Of a DNA stretch of 64,000 nt, positions 22,723 through 33,607 are shown piece after piece. A model generated the notes under the pieces. That model searched no databases and had not been told where the DNA came from. It saw only the letters and a program-made list of their open reading frames with translations. The DNA comes from Henricia sp. BOLD:AAB3569. Its lineage: Eukaryota > Echinodermata > Asteroidea > Spinulosida > Echinasteridae. A program made the translations under genes and the position numbers. Location of the stretch: assembly GCA_037783545.1 (NCBI GenBank), contig JBBELK010000534.1, positions 1 to 64,000 of the forward strand, written 5' to 3'. Numbering within the stretch: the stretch's first letter is position 1; every line of letters begins with the position of its first letter.

Positions 22723-23049
22723 ATTGTCTTTAATTAAGTTAGCTCATGACTATGAGAATAAAGATGTATGTCGTCATTCTTAAACTGAACGTTTAAAGAC
22801 CAGCTAGGGACCTTGATGGTGATAATGGCCCGAGCTGCAAGGCGAGCCGAGGACCATTATAATTATCAGCGTCCAGAACCCTAGATAGGCAGTCTTAAAT
22901 GAACAGTCTAAAGCAAATAAATGTACAGTTTAAAGCAAATTCTGTGCTTAAAGTTTAGTCAATAACTTTACTTTATGAGTTGACAAAACCCTATAGCAAT
23001 GGTAACAAACACCACATGATTTTTCCCTGTGTAAAATGGTACCTTTCAG

Positions 23050-23270
23050 CAGGGCTCGAAATACCCACTGGACCAAGGCTAGTAATTTATGCCTCGGTCT
23101 AGTGCTTTTTCTACTGTAATAGACCAGTGGTCCAGTGCATTTTGAAACTAACAAACAGTAAATACACGTTCCTTGTGGCTTTGGTCTTGTAAAAATAGCG
23201 TCGGTCCAGTAAATGATTTGAGCTACTAACCCTGTGGTCTAGCAGATTTTTTCATGAAATTTGAGCCCTG
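23050..23270. mobile_element. MITE with CAGGGCTCGAAAT termini, nested in R1
   Basis: Termini are CAGGGCTCGAAAT and ATTTGAGCCCTG (inverted). TTTCAG stands directly on both sides (23044-23049 and 23271-23276), consistent with a target duplication. The CAGGG terminus resembles hAT-type MITEs, but those normally make 8-bp duplications, so the assignment is open. Confidence 0.7.
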
Positions 23271-23278
23271 TTTCAGTC

Positions 23279-23736
23279 TGTTTACACTTGATCCTGAGCT
23301 CGGGGTCAAACACCGAGCTCGGGATCAGCTCCGGATCACAAACTGAGTGTAAACGCTCTCGGGACCAAATTGGCCCCGGATCAGACCCCTAGATTTTGGT
23401 CTTGCATCGGCAGAGGGTTCGATCCCGAACTTGGGATCAGTTTGCGGTAGATAAGCAATTAATCGTTAGTTTCTTAACCGCATCCGGTCCACAGCCGCTG
23501 CAGGGAAAAGCCCGCGAAATTCAAGTGGCCTTGCATGCTGTACATGTTTAGACAATGTCATTGTTCTGTACATGCATGCACACACATAGATCATGACCTT
23601 TGACTGCAACTTCTGGCACTGCGCTCGAGATCAACTACATAATGTAAACACGACACTCCGAATCATTTCGGTTAACACTGACGAATTCTTATCAAGGGAT
23701 CAATCTTGATCCCGAGCTCGGGACCAGTGTAAACAT
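23279..23736. mobile_element. MITE with TGTTTACACTTGATCC termini, nested in R1
   Basis: The left end, TGTTTACACTTGATCC then GAGCTCGGG, matches the inverted right end CCCGAGCTCGGGACC then AGTGTAAACA. Several further GAGCTCGGGATC and GGATCA words lie inside. About 458 bp, no coding content. Confidence 0.75.
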
Positions 23737-23967
23737 GGTGTAAGTGGAAGAAATTGCCAACTGAAGGTCTTTGTTTTTTTTAATTGCCTGCAGAATTGTT
23801 TTTAAATATTCATTCAACACAAAAAACATGCATGCATGGATTTTCTAGTTTTCTGAATTGCATCTATGTGGCTGAAATTTCTACGCGGCACTTTATCAAC
23901 ATTATTCTTTAGTTATGAAATGCTGTTGTTGCTGCTTTAAAAAGTTGTTCAATCACGTAATCCGTCT

Positions 23968-24234
23968 TTAAACACCATCAGGTATGCGTATGCACATCAT
24001 GACAAATTTTCCAAATACGGGTGCATGTTACTTAATTATTTTTTTTAAAATACGGCGCAGTCGATGCGCATCACAAACATTTACGCTCAAGATTCTGATG
24101 CAAGTGGAAATCTGTAGGAAGTGACATCATCTGAGAAAAGTCCTCATCAAGGAATGTGTAAACTGTCTAAGGTATTATTAACACTGTACTTTTTTCTCTC
24201 TCTCATCCCAAGTAGTTAATGAAACATCTTCAAC
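23968..24234. promoter_or_regulatory. 5' flank of the long collagen-C1q gene
   Basis: 267 bp between an R1 element and the start codon. It ends with a pyrimidine-rich run and CATCCCAAG at 24214, which would make a good splice acceptor for a 5' UTR intron. The nearest donor-like site (CTAAG|GTATTA at 24171) would give an intron of only 43 nt, so a remote UTR exon or no intron is more likely. An in-frame TGA at 24220-24222 shows the ATG at 24235 is the first available. No convincing TATA box. Confidence 0.4.
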
Positions 24235-27200
24235 ATGAAACTCGACTGGCTAAGACAAACAATTTGGATACTGCCAGTGATTTGCATCACTGCAACCCAT
24301 ATTCTAAGTTGTCACGCCCAGATGATAAATACCACCGATTCACCCACGCCCGCACCACGCCCTATGACAACATCCTCTGAAAACATCTACACGAGTCCGT
24401 CTAAAGATCCTAAGGATCAGCAATGCAATCCGTGTTGCCAGGGGCAGCCAGGAGCAGCAGGGCTGCCCGGAATGCCTGGCAACGCAGGACGGGACGGTTT
24501 CCACGGCCGGGATGGGCTCCGCGGGGAGCCGGGTTTGACAGGAACGCTGGGGTTCAAAGGTCAAGATGGTGATGCTGGGACTAAAGGGTCGAAGGGTGGA
24601 AAGGGTGAACGATTGGCTTTGCTTGGACTGAGGGGTCCGGCGGGCAATTCTGGACCAAGAGGATTTGCAGGTGCTCCGGGATCGAAAGGAAATACGGGGG
24701 AGAAGGGGTCACCTGGCTATGAAGGGAGTCCGGGACCTGTAGGTCCTTCAGGTAAAAACGATGTCTTTTAGCCGAAATTTCGGTGGTAGTCTGGCAAAGT
24801 CTTTCCGGCGGGTCGCCCCTTTGCTGCATTAAGTGATATTATTATTATTATTATTATTATTATTTCTTTCTGGTATTCATACCAAGGATTCCTTAATAGT
24901 GCTCATTGCACTGTCACTCGCAAGCGTGAGGAAACCCATGAAGAATTAAAATAAGAAATGGCCAGAGACACAGGGGAATATTCCCTTGCTCTTCACGAAA
25001 GAATGCTCTGGGATCTTTAGAGTGCATTACCATTACCTAACACACTGGACCAACGGCTTTACATCCCTTCCGAATGATGGAGCAAGTGTGGTTGAGTGCC
25101 TTGCCCAAGGGCACAGGTACCGCAGCCGCAAGTTTTCACCCATGATTGCGAGTCAATGACCCAAACCACTCGGCCACGGGACCCAATGCCAGATACTCGG
25201 ATGTGGGTTTGAATCCTGGCCACGACAAGTTGTGACCCTTGCTTGTTTATAACAGGGGCAGGGGAATCTGTTTGTGTGTATTATATTGCACATTGTAATG
25301 TAAAATGTTTAAGTCACTGTGACGCGCCTTTGATCATTTTAATGGAAAGTGCACAATGTAAATTTAAAAATATTATTATTAATATAGGTGAAAGAGGACT
25401 TCAAGGAATGAGCAGCGAGAAGGGGGACAAAGGTGATCCCGGAAATAAAGGGAATCGAGGAATCAAGGGTGTCAAAGGCGACAGAGGGATGGACGGACGA
25501 CCAGCGCCAGCAAACGTGACGGGATTGTCCGGAGAGCGAGGTGCACCGGGGCCGCAAGGAGAGAAAGGCGAGAGAGGGCCGGTTAGCTTCATCAGTCAAC
25601 TTGGACTTCAGGGGGTGCCGGGCGGTCAGGACGAACTGGGGTACTTTCAGAGGGTGTTAAGAGGTCAGAAGGGGGAGCCAGCGCCTGAGGGGGAGCCGGG
25701 GAGGAATGGGACAGATGGAGCACTGGGGGAACAAGGGCCTCCTGGGATTGAAGGGGTGAGGGGTGATAAAGGGGGTGTGGGAGAAGCAGGTTTGATGGGG
25801 CCTAGGGGGTTGGCTGGACTTCAAGGTGAGGAGGGGGGAAAGGGGGAGCTGGGTAGGGATGGGGCGGAGGGAATGAAAGGATCAGAGGGGCAAAATGGGA
25901 CGAAGGGGGAACAGGGGTTGCAAGGGGCTCGTGGAGGGGATGGTATGGCGGGAGAGCCAGGGGTTGATGGCTTGGATGGGATTCCAGGATTGAATGGAAG
26001 CACTGGGGAGCCAGGTTTAAAAGGTCAGAAAGGTGAAAGGGGGGATATTGGTCCATCAGGGATAGATGGGGTTGATGGGAAAGTTGGAGAGAGGGGGGAG
26101 CAAGGGATGATGGGAAGGGTTGGGGATAAGGGGGTTAAGGGCGACAAAGGGAGTGTTGGGTTGCGAGGGGAGGGTGGAGGGAAGGGGGAAAATGGGTTGA
26201 AGGGGGATGTAGGGGTACCGGGGCCAAAGGGGGAAGAAGGAGTGGGTGGGGTTGAAGGCCCGAGGGGAGTTCGGGGAGCAAATGGAACAAAAGGGGACGT
26301 TGGCGAGAGGGGTGAAAAGGGAGTTATGGGTAGCAAAGGGGTAAAGGGAGACTTGGGACTGGTTGGTTTTCCTGGTAAGGAGGGGGACCCAGGGTTGATG
26401 GGGATACAGGGGCCGAAAGGTGATACAGGGGAGGAAGGAGCGTGGGGCGAGCATGGTGCGAAAGGGGAGAAGGGTGACAGGGGGGTAAGGGGGAAACAGG
26501 GGCAAACAGGTTTGTGGGGTACTAACGGGCCGAAGGGGAATCTTGGTCCGGTGGGGCCGCCAGGTCCACAGGGGCCTGTGGGTCCGAAAGGGGTGGAGGG
26601 GGATGTGGGACCTAACGGGACGAAAGGGGAACAGGGGGAGAAAGGTGGACCAGGGGTGCAGGGGCCACCCGGGGAAATTGGGAGGAAGGGGAAAGTAGGG
26701 CCTGAAGGCGGCCCAGGGCCACAGGGGAACAAGGGAGATATGGGACCCCCTGGGGGACAAAAGGGGCAAATGGGGGAACCGGGAGTGGATGGTAAGGATG
26801 CTGGAAAAGGTCAGAAGGGTGAATATGGGTTAGCTGGGAAAACCGGAGATCCTGGCGCGAAGGGGGACAAGGGGGTGATGGGGGACAAGGGGAGCGAGGG
26901 TAAAAAAGGTGAAATTGGTTTGAAAGGGGATATTGGAATGGTGGGGCCGGTAGGGTTGAGGGGTTTTATCGGGAATCCAGGAGTGACTGGGCCACAGGGG
27001 GAGATGGGACAGAAAGGTGATTTGGGTCCGCAGGGGATTAAAGGGTTGATTGGGACTCCTGGGGAACAGGGTTTGGCTGGGGCAAAGGGTGATCGAGGTG
27101 AGAACGGGGCGAAGGGGGACATGGGTCCGGGAGGGGTTAAGGGACTAAACGGAACCGAAGGACCTCTGGGGATGCCAGGGCCAAAAGGCAGTGGTCAGAA

Positions 27201-27849
27201 AGGCGACAAAGGGGTGTCAGGAATGAATGGGGCGAAGGGGGGCAAGGGTGAAATTGGGGAGGCTGGGAAGAAAGGGGAAAGGGGTGTTTGGGGTCTGGAA
27301 GGGGTCAAGGGGGAAAATGGTCAAGCTGGTACGCCTGGGTTAACAGGACCGGCGGGAGAACAGGGGCCAAAGGGGGATAACGGAGACCATGGGGGGAAGG
27401 GGGACACAGGGGTTTCTGGCTCCCCTGGAATTGGCATCATAGGACCCCCGGGGATACCGGGGGAGGCTGGTAGATCCGTCGCAATTGCCGTTTACCGACA
27501 ATCCGCCTTTACGGCACGGTACTACCACAACGCGATCGACCTTAACGACAAACGCGTGCCTTTTGCGCGCGTCGTATCAAACGTAGGCGGACACTTCCAA
27601 AGCGATGTTTTTACTAGCTCAACAGCGGGGACGTATATATTTCACTTTCATTTGGAGTATGGGGAAGGGATGCTGAAATTAATTAAAATGAAGAGTGGGG
27701 CAGTGGTTGAAGTAATGTTGACTGAACGGTCAGCAACAGCCGTAGTGCAACTGGATGTTGGTGACCAGGTGTGGCTTGAGATGACCACAGGAGGAAACCC
27801 TCAACCACTGGCTATCAATTTCAGTGGGTTCCTCCTCTATGTTTCTTAG
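24235..27849 (+). CDS. Secreted 992-residue collagen-like protein with C-terminal C1q domain (two exons)
   Basis: Exon 1 is 24235-24751, the intron 24752-25387 (GTAAAA...ATATAG, phase 1) and exon 2 25388-27849, giving 992 residues. The join GPS-G|ER-GLQ keeps Gly-X-Y register. In order: signal peptide (about 1-28); Thr/Ser/Pro-rich stalk (30-60) with an NTT sequon; CNPCC (64-68); about 265 Gly-X-Y triplets from G70 to about 868 with a few breaks; C1q domain (about 869-992) with F898, an [N] six residues on, GTYIFHF and a terminal FSGFLLYVS. C1q domains trimerise, and the cysteine cluster probably crosslinks chains. The triple helix is far longer than in C1q or CTRP proteins and longer than in collagens VIII/X, which similarly have most of helix plus C1q in one exon. 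Extracellular; immune recognition or matrix cannot be told apart. The open frame extends upstream of 25388, but that part is intron. Confidence 0.93.
24866..25188 (-). mobile_element. SINE with tRNA-like head, reverse orientation
   Basis: On the minus strand the head reads GGTCCCGTGGCCGAGTGG, with CTCGCAA in the anticodon region, followed by the body motif GGGCAAGGCACTCAACC and a CCATCATTCGGAAGGGATG segment. It lies wholly in the intron of the collagen-C1q gene. Confidence 0.8.
25189..25335 (+). mobile_element. SINE fragment, forward orientation
   Basis: Begins at the B-box part of a tRNA head (GTGGGTTTGAATCCTGGCC) and continues with GTTGTGACCCTTGCTTG. The A box is missing. It directly follows the reverse SINE, so the two are back to back. 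Confidence 0.65.
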
Positions 27850-28122
27850 TAACTGAAATAAGAAGTTTATCACAGGGGAAAAGGCAAAACAGAAAGCTGG
27901 CATTGTTTTATAAAAAATTACCTGATCGCAAATGAAATCGCCACCTGATAATTATTCTTCCTGAACATTCCACAAGTGCTTTTAACAGAGTACTTCACAA
28001 TAATTATAGGCATCTTCAAGCCTGGTTCATGTAGTTCTCATATTTTTTGGAATCGAGTTCTTCTCATCTTTTTAATCACTCATACTCTTGTTAATTTTAT
28101 GGCATCTTTGGACCTTTATGCC

Positions 28123-28575
28123 AATGCATAGTTCCGACCCGTCAATCAAACTGAACCCGCCGACCAATCACAACAGAGCTATAGCAGACAGTGCCCACAT
28201 AGGTCAAAGTGCATTGACTCACAAACAATCATACGATTTTCCGTCATACAGTTTGTACATGTTGTATGCAGTAATCCGGGTGAATTTTGGTTTTAATGTC
28301 GGGCGATTTGCTGTTCAAAGGTAGGAAAGCGCATTTTTATGAATAGGCCTATATGACATCCCTGCACTACATGTAGCCCTTTGCTCAGTGTGTGCTACGG
28401 TAACTGTCCACCCTAAAACATAAATACATGTACCTTTGAGTTTTCTCCAATGAATCTGTGCTTTCCATGCCGAGCTTTGTACGTTGTGTGTCGCCATTTT
28501 GTGCGATGGCTTGTGAGCACATAGCAACAGTATCTAAGGGGCGGGGTTAACTGGGCAATCTCGGAACTATGCATT
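28123..28575. mobile_element. MITE, family M3 copy 1
   Basis: Perfect 15-bp terminal repeats AATGCATAGTTCCGA and TCGGAACTATGCATT. 453 bp. A second copy lies at 39520-39961. Interior frames are not conserved between the two copies. Confidence 0.88.
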
Positions 28576-28965
28576 ACCGTACTGTAAGGTAAAATCTCCC
28601 ATCATAACAAATGCTGTGTCATCTTTCTCCCTTTCTAATTTCAATACAGGAAAAAAAATTGGTATGAATGAATAGCTCATTATTTGCTCTTTATGTATAT
28701 ATCTCAAAAGGCTAATCCTCAGGCATATAATTCCTTTAAGTTCTATGGCAGGTCAAATGTGCAATTGCAAAGGTCTTCAGCAAAGATTTTATAAGGTGAT
28801 TAAGGAATTGTTCTTAATGTAGTAGAGACCGAATCGAATAGCTGCCATCTTCTACAACAATACCAAAAGCATATGCATGCAGTTGTAATCTGAAGTTTTC
28901 AACACCAAACAGACAAAAATCTCGAGGAAATCTTTTAAAACAAAGCTTCATTTTATATAACAATA
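28576..28965. other. No recognised content
   Basis: Includes a fragment (about 28830-28860, GAATAGCTGCCATCTTC) related to the inverted-repeat element at 48640-48768. Otherwise nothing was recognised. Confidence 0.4.
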
Positions 28966-29109
28966 ATAATATTGAATGTCTTTTAGGGTGATATGAGAAT
29001 ATACCGCACTCGTCATGAAAATACCGAACTCGCATTCGGCTCGTTCCGTATTTTCATGACTCATGCGGTATATTCTCATATCACCCTCAAAGACATCCAA
29101 TACTATATA
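28966..29109. repeat. Long palindrome (hairpin), ~60 bp arms
   Basis: The left arm runs ATTGAATGTC...GATATGAGAATATACCGC and the right arm is its near-perfect inverse, around a loop of about 25 bp near CGAACTCGCATTCGG. Transcripts would fold into one stem. Probably a small foldback MITE. Confidence 0.85.
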
Positions 29110-29589
29110 ATTGGTCAAAAAATGTTCAAAGAATGCTATAGTGTACATATGTATATATGGCTTGTTTTTAAGTATTCAAACAGAAATAAAGATGCTACTT
29201 GCTTATCAAGAACGAGTTCTGTTCTTAATGTTTTCATAGCAAGTCTAAAACTCCGGAAAAGGAATTTCCTGCAAGTACAGTCTATGTTTTATCATGGAAG
29301 GTGAATAACTTTAAGGGCATTAATCTTTCCATTTAAAGGAGTTTTGTACTAAAAACTATCGATCGAAAATTGAATATTTGTAAAGACTAACTTGGTGACA
29401 GTTTTTGGGTACAAATTCAAAATACTGCAGTAATTAAAGTATTTTTTTTAAAAGGAATTCTGCATGCATGTTGGTTACTTGTAGCAAAAATTCTTTCCTG
29501 TAACAAAAAACTATGGATGCTAGGATAGGGCGACAATTTGTGTGTAAAAAAGCTATATTAGGGCGACACGCTCAATAGGGCGACAATTT
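29110..29589. other. No gene; short GGGCGACA repeats
   Basis: Three copies of AGGGCGACA near 29527, 29561 and 29577, the last forming AGGGCGACAATTTGGTGTCGCCCT with the first bases of the inverted-repeat arm. Nothing else supported. Confidence 0.45.
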
Positions 29590-31076
29590 GGTGTCGCCCT
29601 AATATTTAAAAAAAAAAAAACATTTGTTTAGGTCAAAAACCATTTTTTTTTAATCGAGAACCATTTTTATTAGGACTAGAACCGTCTCTCTTAGGTCTGT
29701 AACCATCTTTGGAAGCTTTGGGTATAAAAATAAGGTGTAATTTTGAGTGACTCTTGCCGAAATTTCGGTGGTCCCCGGGGAAAGGCTTCCCGAAATGTCG
29801 CCCTATTGCGCATCCAGAGTTCTTTAAATTACAATTATTATTGCAGAGAATAATTATTTTCTCTGTGCATTTGTTCATCAACTGCATAATATCGACAGAT
29901 ATTTAAACATTTCTTTATCGATAGAATATTTGAATACTCTATTTGAATCCATTATCAATCGTATTGAATAGGCCTGCTTTATTATTAGGCAAATATTTCA
30001 ATACTTCATTATTAGGAAAATATTTGAATACGTCATTATTAAGCAAATATTTGAATACTTCATTACTAAGCAAACATTTGAATACTCCATTAATTATTAA
30101 GCAAATATTTTAATACTAATGGAATATTCCTATACTCCATTAATCGATCAAATGTTTGAATATTCCATTATCAAGAAAGTATTCAAAATATTTTTTATAA
30201 ATATCTCATATTTCAATAGGCCCACTCTATTATCAATTGGATATTTAAATAAACTAATATTGAGCACATATTCAAATATTTAATCGTTGATCGAATATTC
30301 AAATACCCCAACTGAATGTTTGAATACTTCCATTATCAAGCAACTATTAATACCCAAATATTTGGCAAATACTTGAAGCAGATGCTAATGGCTTCAAATT
30401 GAGCATCACAAATCATTTAAGTCAGAACAGTTCAATGTCATAACAGATGCTGGATGTTTCGAATATTTCAAAACGTTTGTATGACTAAGGTAAGAGCATT
30501 ATACCACTGTGCATGTATGTCATGCATGTCATTGTAATTTATACTGTCTGCCTTCATAGACCAAGACCAAGGTTAAAATTATATTATTAATTTCAAGGAA
30601 AGGACAAGGACGTACAGTGAAACTGGTCTATATAGTGGCCACCCTCGGGACCGTAAACAAATGGCCACTATAAAGAGGTGGCCTCTTTATAGAGGTTTCT
30701 TAAGCATTATACACATGGCATTTGGAACCAAAGGTGGGTGCATGGCCACTATATGCAGGTGGCCTGTTTATCAAAGTGGCCGTAACAGCAGGTTTCACTG
30801 TATTAAAGATGGAGTGTTGTTTCTGTTTGTGGAAACCTTTTTGGCAATTGGGTCATTCTATAAATTTGGGGTCCACTTTTTCTGTCCCCGTTACATCTGA
30901 CATCTTGTAAAATGTTGTATTTTGTAAATTCAGGACATATTCTTTAAATGCCTTCTATTTCAAAGAGTGATTACATAAAATACAATTCATAAAAATATGG
31001 TTTGAAGGCATTTTTAATGATACTTGTATGGCAAATAGCAGTATGTCAGGTGTAACGGGGACAGAAAAATGTCACA
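29590..31076 (+). repeat. Large inverted repeat, left arm (1,487 bp)
   Basis: Near-identical to the reverse complement of 32112-33599; even untranslated frames give identical peptides on the two arms. It contains a GCCGAAATTTCGG repeat, an AT-rich field of ATATTTGAATAC-like units (about 29890-30370), a CAGTGAAAC MITE (30613-30802), and a MITE beginning at 30848 whose last ~27 bp are missing at the inner boundary. Confidence 0.95.
30613..30802. mobile_element. TA-flanked MITE with CAGTGAAAC termini
   Basis: TA-CAGTGAAAC...GTTTCACTG-TA, with interior repeats of TATAGTGGCCA/TGGCCACTATA. The termini and TA flanks fit Tc1/mariner or pogo-type non-autonomous elements. The same element appears inverted at 32386-32575. 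Confidence 0.8.
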
Positions 31077-31423
31077 TTTCTTTACAGATCAAGGTATTAT
31101 TTTGATTAATTTAAGAAATTTAGAAATCTTCATCCAGTGTTTACCAGTTTTGGATCACGCAACAACTAAAGGTGGTTTTCTAAAAAAGTATTTTGCAAAA
31201 TACCACTTTTACTATTCAACTCAACACAAAAACCACATTAATTGTTCATGTTTTCAAAAGTATTACTGCACCTATGTGGCCAAAATTTCTACAGGACAGT
31301 TTTATCAACATGGACTTCTAATCACGAGTGGTAATAACGCCCCTTTAAACAGTTTACCAGTCGTGTGTTCTGCCTTTAAATCAATTAGCATTTTGCGTGT
31401 ACTTTGTATAATGGCTGGCGCCT
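31074..31423 (+). repeat. Segment X, R1-related, after the left arm
   Basis: About 350 bp present again inverted at 33608-33957. The sequence is related to the right part of R1 (TTCTACAGGACAGTTTTATC, CAACACAAAAACCAC). It is joined to the left arm at a point inside the M4 MITE, so this junction is secondary. Confidence 0.75.
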
Positions 31424-31624
31424 TGATTCTCCACTTTCAAATGAAGGTTTAGGTTTAGAAAGTCATATACTATGCTGTTGTTTCTACGTGGTGCACGCTG
31501 TTGCAACAGTCTACCTGCTTTAAATGCCATTCTCTCCTACAGTGAATACCGTAGGCCTATTGATTCTATACTTTACACTTGCCACATCCACCACATAGCA
31601 ACAAAAATTTAATCTGGTCAAGTG

Positions 31625-31990
31625 GATACCATGGCTGAGTGGGGTACGTAGCGTGTTGAATCCAAGACTATGGTAAATCCACAGGTCGTGGGTTCAAATC
31701 CCATCCGGCTTGTCCATAGTGTATGTGCTCTTGGGCAAGGCACTTTGCCATGAATTGTCTCTCTCCACCCAGAAGGAAATGGGTACCCGTGTGAGGGTAG
31801 TGAAAGTTGACGTGTTTGATGTGTGCGCATTTGCAGCACGGGACTGCATACTCCCCAGGGAGCTGAGAAGGATTAAGGAATGATATTACTGAGCCCAATG
31901 ACCAGGGGTAATAATGCAGAAAGCACATTGAGAGATCTGTCAAATCTGTAATGCGCTATATAAGAACTGCCTATAGTATTATTATTATTA
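31625..31990 (+). mobile_element. SINE, apparently full length
   Basis: The tRNA-like head has TGGCTGAGTGGGG and GTGGGTTCAAATCCCATCC. The body has TTGGGCAAGGCACTTTGCC, a CTCTCCACCCAG segment, and CTCCCCAGGGAGCTGAG. The 3' end is GCGCTATATAAGAACTGCC followed by (ATT)n. It lies in the spacer between the arms of the large inverted repeat. Related: 44105-44330 and 63850-64000. Confidence 0.88.
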
Positions 31991-32080
31991 CTAGAAGTGA
32001 AACATGCCAAGAAGCTAATGTATCGCAATGGCTGTTCTGGGCTGATTTTGCACACATTCGGCCTTGGCGCGCATTCACAA

Positions 32081-32340
32081 TTGGGTCATTCTATAAATTT
32101 TGGGTCCAACGTGTGACATTTTTCTGTCCCCGTTACACCTGACATACTGCTATTTGCCATACAAGTATCATTAAAAATGCCTTCAAACCATATTTTTATG
32201 AATTGTATTTTATGTAATCACTCTTTGAAATAGAAGGCATTTAAAGAATATGTCCTGAATTTACAAAATACAACATTTTACAAGATGTCAGATGTAACGG
32301 GGACAGAAAAAGTGGACCCCAAATTTATAGAATGACCCAA
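32081..32340. mobile_element. MITE, family M4, complete copy
   Basis: Terminal repeats TTGGGTCATTCTATAAATTT and the inverse of GGACCCCAAATTTATAGAATG, with subterminal TAACGGGGACAG. 260 bp. Straddles the inner border of the right arm: in the left arm the same element (from 30848) is cut off about 30 bp early. Confidence 0.87.
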
Positions 32341-33599
32341 TTGCCAAAAAGGTTTCCACAAACAGAAACAACACTCCATCTTTAATACAGTGAAACCTGC
32401 TGTTACGGCCACTTTGATAAACAGGCCACCTGCATATAGTGGCCATGCACCCACCTTTGGTTCCAAATGCCATGTGTATAATGCTTAAGAAACCTCTATA
32501 AAGAGGCCACCTCTTTATAGTGGCCATTTGTTTACGGTCCCGAGGGTGGCCACTATATAGACCAGTTTCACTGTACGTCCTTGTCCTTTCCTTGAAATTA
32601 ATAATATAATTTTAACCTTGGTCTTGGTCTATGAAGGCAGACAGTATAAATTACAATGACATGCATGACATACATGCACAGTGGTATAATGCTCTTACCT
32701 TAGTCATACAAACGTTTTGAAATATTCGAAACATCCAGCATCTGTTATGACATTGAACTGTTCTGACTTAAATGATTTGTGATGCTCAATTTGAAGCCAT
32801 TAGCATCTGCTTCAAGTATTTGCCAAATATTTGGGTATTAATAGTTGCTTGATAATGGAAGTATTCAAACATTCAGTTGGGGTATTTGAATATTCGATCA
32901 ACGATTAAATATTTGAATATGTGCTCAATATTAGTTTATTTAAATATCCAATTGATAATAGAGTGGGCCTATTGAAATATGAGATATTTATAAAAAATAT
33001 TTTGAATACTTTCTTGATAATGGAATATTCAAACATTTGATCGATTAATGGAGTATAGGAATATTCCATTAGTATTAAAATATTTGCTTAATAATTAATG
33101 GAGTATTCAAATGTTTGCTTAGTAATGAAGTATTCAAATATTTGCTTAATAATGACGTATTCAAATATTTTCCTAATAATGAAGTATTGAAATATTTGCC
33201 TAATAATAAAGCAGGCCTATTCAATACGATTGATAATGGATTCAAATAGAGTATTCAAATATTCTATCGATAAAGAAATGTTTAAATATCTGTCGATATT
33301 ATGCAGTTGATGAACAAATGCACAGAGAAAATAATTATTCTCTGCAATAATAATTGTAATTTAAAGAACTCTGGATGCGCAATAGGGCGACATTTCGGGA
33401 AGCCTTTCCCCGGGGACCACCGAAATTTCGGCAAGAGTCACTCAAAATTACACCTTATTTTTATACCCAAAGCTTCCAAAGATGGTTACAGACCTAAGAG
33501 AGACGGTTCTAGTCCTAATAAAAATGGTTCTCGATTAAAAAAAAATGGTTTTTGACCTAAACAAATGTTTTTTTTTTTTTTAAATATTAGGGCGACACC
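32112..33599 (-). repeat. Large inverted repeat, right arm (1,488 bp)
   Basis: Reverse complement of 29590-31076, differing by one base in length (the A/T run near 33570). Contains the CAGTGAAAC MITE at 32386-32575 and the AT-rich ATATTTGAATAC field at about 32820-33300. It is the fuller copy, because its M4 MITE is intact. Confidence 0.95.
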
Positions 33600-33607
33600 T
33601 AATATCA

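Larger units (their letters stand above)
22943..23967 (+). mobile_element. R1 MITE copy a, split by two nested MITEs
   Basis: R1 sequence runs to about 23043 (GGTAACAAACACCACATGAT, GTAAAATGGTACC) and resumes at about 23740 (GAAATTGCCAACTGAAGGTC), ending before TTAA at 23968-23971. The gap is filled by the elements at 23050-23270 and 23279-23736. The left end is decayed. Confidence 0.75.
24752..25387. other. Intron of the long collagen-C1q gene, made of repeats
   Basis: Starts with a GCCGAAATTTCGG-containing repeat related to 29755-29830, then an ATT microsatellite (24837-24864), then a reverse-oriented SINE and a forward SINE fragment. Almost no unique sequence remains. Donor and acceptor are GTAAAA and ATATAG. 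Confidence 0.85.

Noticed and set aside
24837-24864. CRISPR-like or regulatory array in the intron
   Set aside because: Simple (ATT)n microsatellite beside a SINE.
25243-25387. Upstream extension of the long collagen frame
   Set aside because: It is intron and SINE sequence. The acceptor at 25387 and the phase match to exon 1 place the true exon start at 25388, and the extension has no Gly-X-Y pattern.
25802-27122. Long Pro/Ser-rich minus-strand frames opposite the collagen exon
   Set aside because: They are the antisense reading of Gly-X-Y codons (GGN read as NCC), so they are open by composition only.
28088-28527. Open frames in the M3 MITE
   Set aside because: The second M3 copy does not preserve the same frames.
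29633-33555. Identical peptides of 84, 79 and 62 residues on both arms of the inverted repeat
   Set aside because: They are identical because the DNA is duplicated. They overlap MITEs and AT-rich repeats, and no selection can be inferred.
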